From assembly GCA_035761805.1 (NCBI GenBank), contig DASTQL010000169.1:1-6629 (forward strand): 6,629 bases of DNA, written 5' to 3'. The position numbers and the translations under genes were made by a program. Source of the DNA: DASTQL01 sp035761805. GTDB taxonomy: Bacteria; Actinomycetota; Actinomycetes; Jiangellales; Jiangellaceae. Below are positions 6,020 to 6,629 of this stretch, piece by piece. Positions within the stretch are counted from its first letter, which is position 1. Every line of letters begins with the position of its first letter. The notes beneath the pieces are model-generated. The model saw nothing but the letters and a program-made list of their open reading frames with translations. It was not told the DNA's origin and made no database searches.

Positions 6020-6101
6020 CTCGGAACCTCTCGACTGTCGGGCGCGCGGGGTCGCCGCGGCACCGGCGGTGGGAGTCCCCGGGCGGACCAGGCGCCCGCA
6101 C

Positions 6102-6117
6102 CCCCCTGGTCAGGGGG
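6102..6117 (-). other. Hairpin in the transglycosylase leader, with a competing alternative stem
   Basis: CCCCCT (6102-6107) and AGGGGG (6112-6117) form a perfect 6-bp stem with a four-base loop. The overlapping pair GACCAGG (6086-6092) and CCTGGTC (6105-6111) could form instead. Mutually exclusive stems in a leader about 70-100 bases before the start codon could affect transcript elongation or translation. In DNA this rich in G and C, chance pairing is also likely. Confidence 0.3.
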
Positions 6118-6288
6118 ACGGGCAGGCCAGCGGGTCCTGCGGCCGTACGACCTGGCGGGCCCGGGTCGCGACCGCGGGCGGCGGCGACCTGCGCTGGTCG
6201 CGGCCCCGCACCACGGGGTCTTCTTGCTCGGTCAACGATGAGGGACGGCAGCGTCGAGACCAAATCGTGACCGCGTGTTCCTGATCAC

Positions 6289-6304
6289 GGTGACGGGTGT
6301 CACA
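6289..6304 (-). promoter_or_regulatory. Near-consensus CRP/GlxR-type binding site upstream of the transglycosylase
   Basis: On the minus strand this reads TGTGACACCCGTCACC. It matches the CRP-family pattern TGTGA-N6-TCACA at nine of ten fixed positions. Its centre is about 277 bp upstream of the transglycosylase start. A weak -10-like CACGAT at 6269-6264 would put the site near -40, an activator-type position, with a leader of about 235 bases. CRP in Mycobacterium tuberculosis and GlxR in Corynebacterium are known to control rpf-type wall enzymes through such sites; applying that here is inference. Confidence 0.5.
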
Positions 6305-6335
6305 TGGGCCATCACCGGGGCGGCATCGGCGGCGC

Positions 6336-6366
6336 CACCACCAGGCTCGTCGGGTCACCACCAGGC
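6336..6366. repeat. Two 11-bp direct repeats, 20 bp apart
   Basis: CACCACCAGGC occurs at 6336-6346 and again at 6356-6366, exactly 20 bp start to start, or about two helical turns, so a protein could contact both copies on one DNA face. The reverse complement of its first seven bases, GGTGGTG, occurs at 6394-6400, just past the sigma factor stop. Confidence 0.45.
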
Positions 6367-6379
6367 ACCGACGCCTGGT
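6360..6379 (-). terminator. Hairpin downstream of the sigma factor gene
   Basis: ACCAGGC (6360-6366) and GCCTGGT (6373-6379) form a perfect 7-bp stem with a six-base loop. It starts 28 bases after the sigma factor stop on the minus strand and overlaps the second direct repeat. It probably ends or stabilises that transcript; there is no T-run. Confidence 0.4.
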
Positions 6380-6407
6380 CAAGGCCCCACGAGGGTGGTG
6401 AACGTGG

Positions 6408-6629
6408 TCAATCGGGGCCGGGTGCGGCGTGGGCGAGCTTGTCCGGGTTGAGCACCACGAAGACGTCGCCGATACGGCCGTCCCGGACCCCGATCGTGAC
6501 CACCTCACCCTGGCCGCCTATGGTCAGCCACACCGCGGGCTGGCCGTTGACCTCGATGAGACGCACGTCGTCGACCGCGTAGCGGCTGGCCAGCCCGAGC
6601 AGGAACGCGATCGCCTTGTCCCGGCCGTG
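6408..6629 (-). CDS. sigJ: C-terminal SnoaL-like domain of an ECF41/SigJ-type sigma factor (partial, N-terminus off the right edge)
   Basis: Minus-strand frame open from the window edge, giving the last 73 residues before the TGA at 6410-6408. The fragment begins GRDKAIAFLLGLASRY and continues through VNGQPAVWLTIGG and VRDGRIGDVFVVLNPDKLAHA. A NGxPA strand, a DGRI turn and the terminal NPDKL motif (61-65 of the fragment) are characteristic of the SnoaL-like extension fused to ECF41 sigma factors, the group that includes mycobacterial SigJ. In studied ECF41 proteins this tail contacts the core sigma domains and tunes their activity, replacing a separate anti-sigma factor. The sigma region 2 and 4 domains would lie to the right and cannot be checked here. 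A stand-alone SnoaL-like protein is a weaker alternative. The symbol is a family-level label. Confidence 0.8.
   Translation of the reverse strand, partial: HGRDKAIAFLLGLASRYAVDDVRLIEVNGQPAVWLTIGGQGEVVTIGVRDGRIGDVFVVLNPDKLAHAAPGPD

Larger units (their letters stand above)
6020..6407. other. 388-bp non-coding region between the transglycosylase and the sigma factor
   Basis: I see no credible gene here: the open frames are short, Gly/Arg/Pro-rich and lack ribosome sites. The side next to the transglycosylase (6060-6220) is extremely GC-rich with many possible stems. One is CCCCCT (6102-6107) with AGGGGG (6112-6117) around GGTC; another, overlapping it, is GACCAGG (6086-6092) with CCTGGTC (6105-6111), so the two exclude each other. 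Further right are a CRP/GlxR-like site, 11-bp direct repeats and a hairpin. On the minus strand it probably serves as promoter and long leader of the transglycosylase. I looked for the c-di-AMP (ydaO) riboswitch common upstream of such genes and did not find its conserved core. Confidence 0.6.

Noticed and set aside
4123..6063. 646-residue minus-strand open frame across the transglycosylase, amidase and fumC
   Set aside because: It is an Arg/Pro-rich shadow frame; both genes it overlaps have clear domain motifs in other frames.
6020..6288. Possible c-di-AMP riboswitch in the transglycosylase leader
   Set aside because: Expected because such riboswitches are common before rpf-like genes, but I could not find the conserved GCCGAA or GGGGTGAATC-type blocks on the minus strand.
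6304..6582. Plus-strand open frame of 92 residues over the sigma factor tail
   Set aside because: It has no ribosome site and no motif, and the minus strand carries the NPDKL-containing SnoaL-like domain.

Overview
This window looks like a chromosomal segment of a high-GC Gram-positive bacterium (Actinomycetota). The grounds are the very high GC content, the strong G/C bias at third codon positions, the GTG and TTG starts, the actinobacterial-type lipoprotein and lytic transglycosylase, and the SigJ/ECF41-type sigma factor fragment. The proteins resemble those of the Nocardioidaceae, but that is an impression from reading and not a search result. I see no insertion sequence, CRISPR array, tRNA, rRNA or phage module. 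The gene content is mostly ordinary housekeeping and cell-envelope functions.

Layout, left to right. (1) 1-950, minus strand: the first 316 residues of a lipid-anchored sugar-type ABC transporter substrate-binding protein, cut by the left edge. (2) 951-1229: a non-coding leader with several inverted repeats that may control the transporter. (3) 1230-1694 and 1736-2788, both minus strand: an alpha/beta-hydrolase esterase followed 41 bp later by a small isoprenylcysteine-methyltransferase-like membrane protein, probably one operon. (4) 2882-4276, plus strand: class II fumarase (fumC), divergent from the esterase across a 93-bp gap with a central palindrome. A strong stem-loop follows its stop codon. 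(5) 4390-5313, plus strand: a zinc-dependent N-acetylmuramoyl-L-alanine amidase with an unusual C-terminal extension, preceded by a promoter-like TTGACA. (6) 5357-6019, minus strand and convergent with the amidase: a membrane-anchored lytic transglycosylase with a long alanine-rich coiled coil. (7) 6020-6407: a 388-bp non-coding stretch with a near-consensus CRP/GlxR-type site, short direct repeats and hairpins. (8) 6408-6629, minus strand: the SnoaL-like C-terminal tail of an ECF41/SigJ-type sigma factor, cut by the right edge.

Together the genes cover sugar uptake, a TCA-cycle step and peptidoglycan turnover. The amidase and the transglycosylase cut different peptidoglycan bonds, and a bidirectional stem-loop separates them. 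The most interesting signals are regulatory: the CRP/GlxR-like site upstream of the transglycosylase, the possible leaderless promoter of the amidase, and the repeats upstream of the sugar-binding lipoprotein. I did not find convincing evidence of a wholly new multi-gene system.
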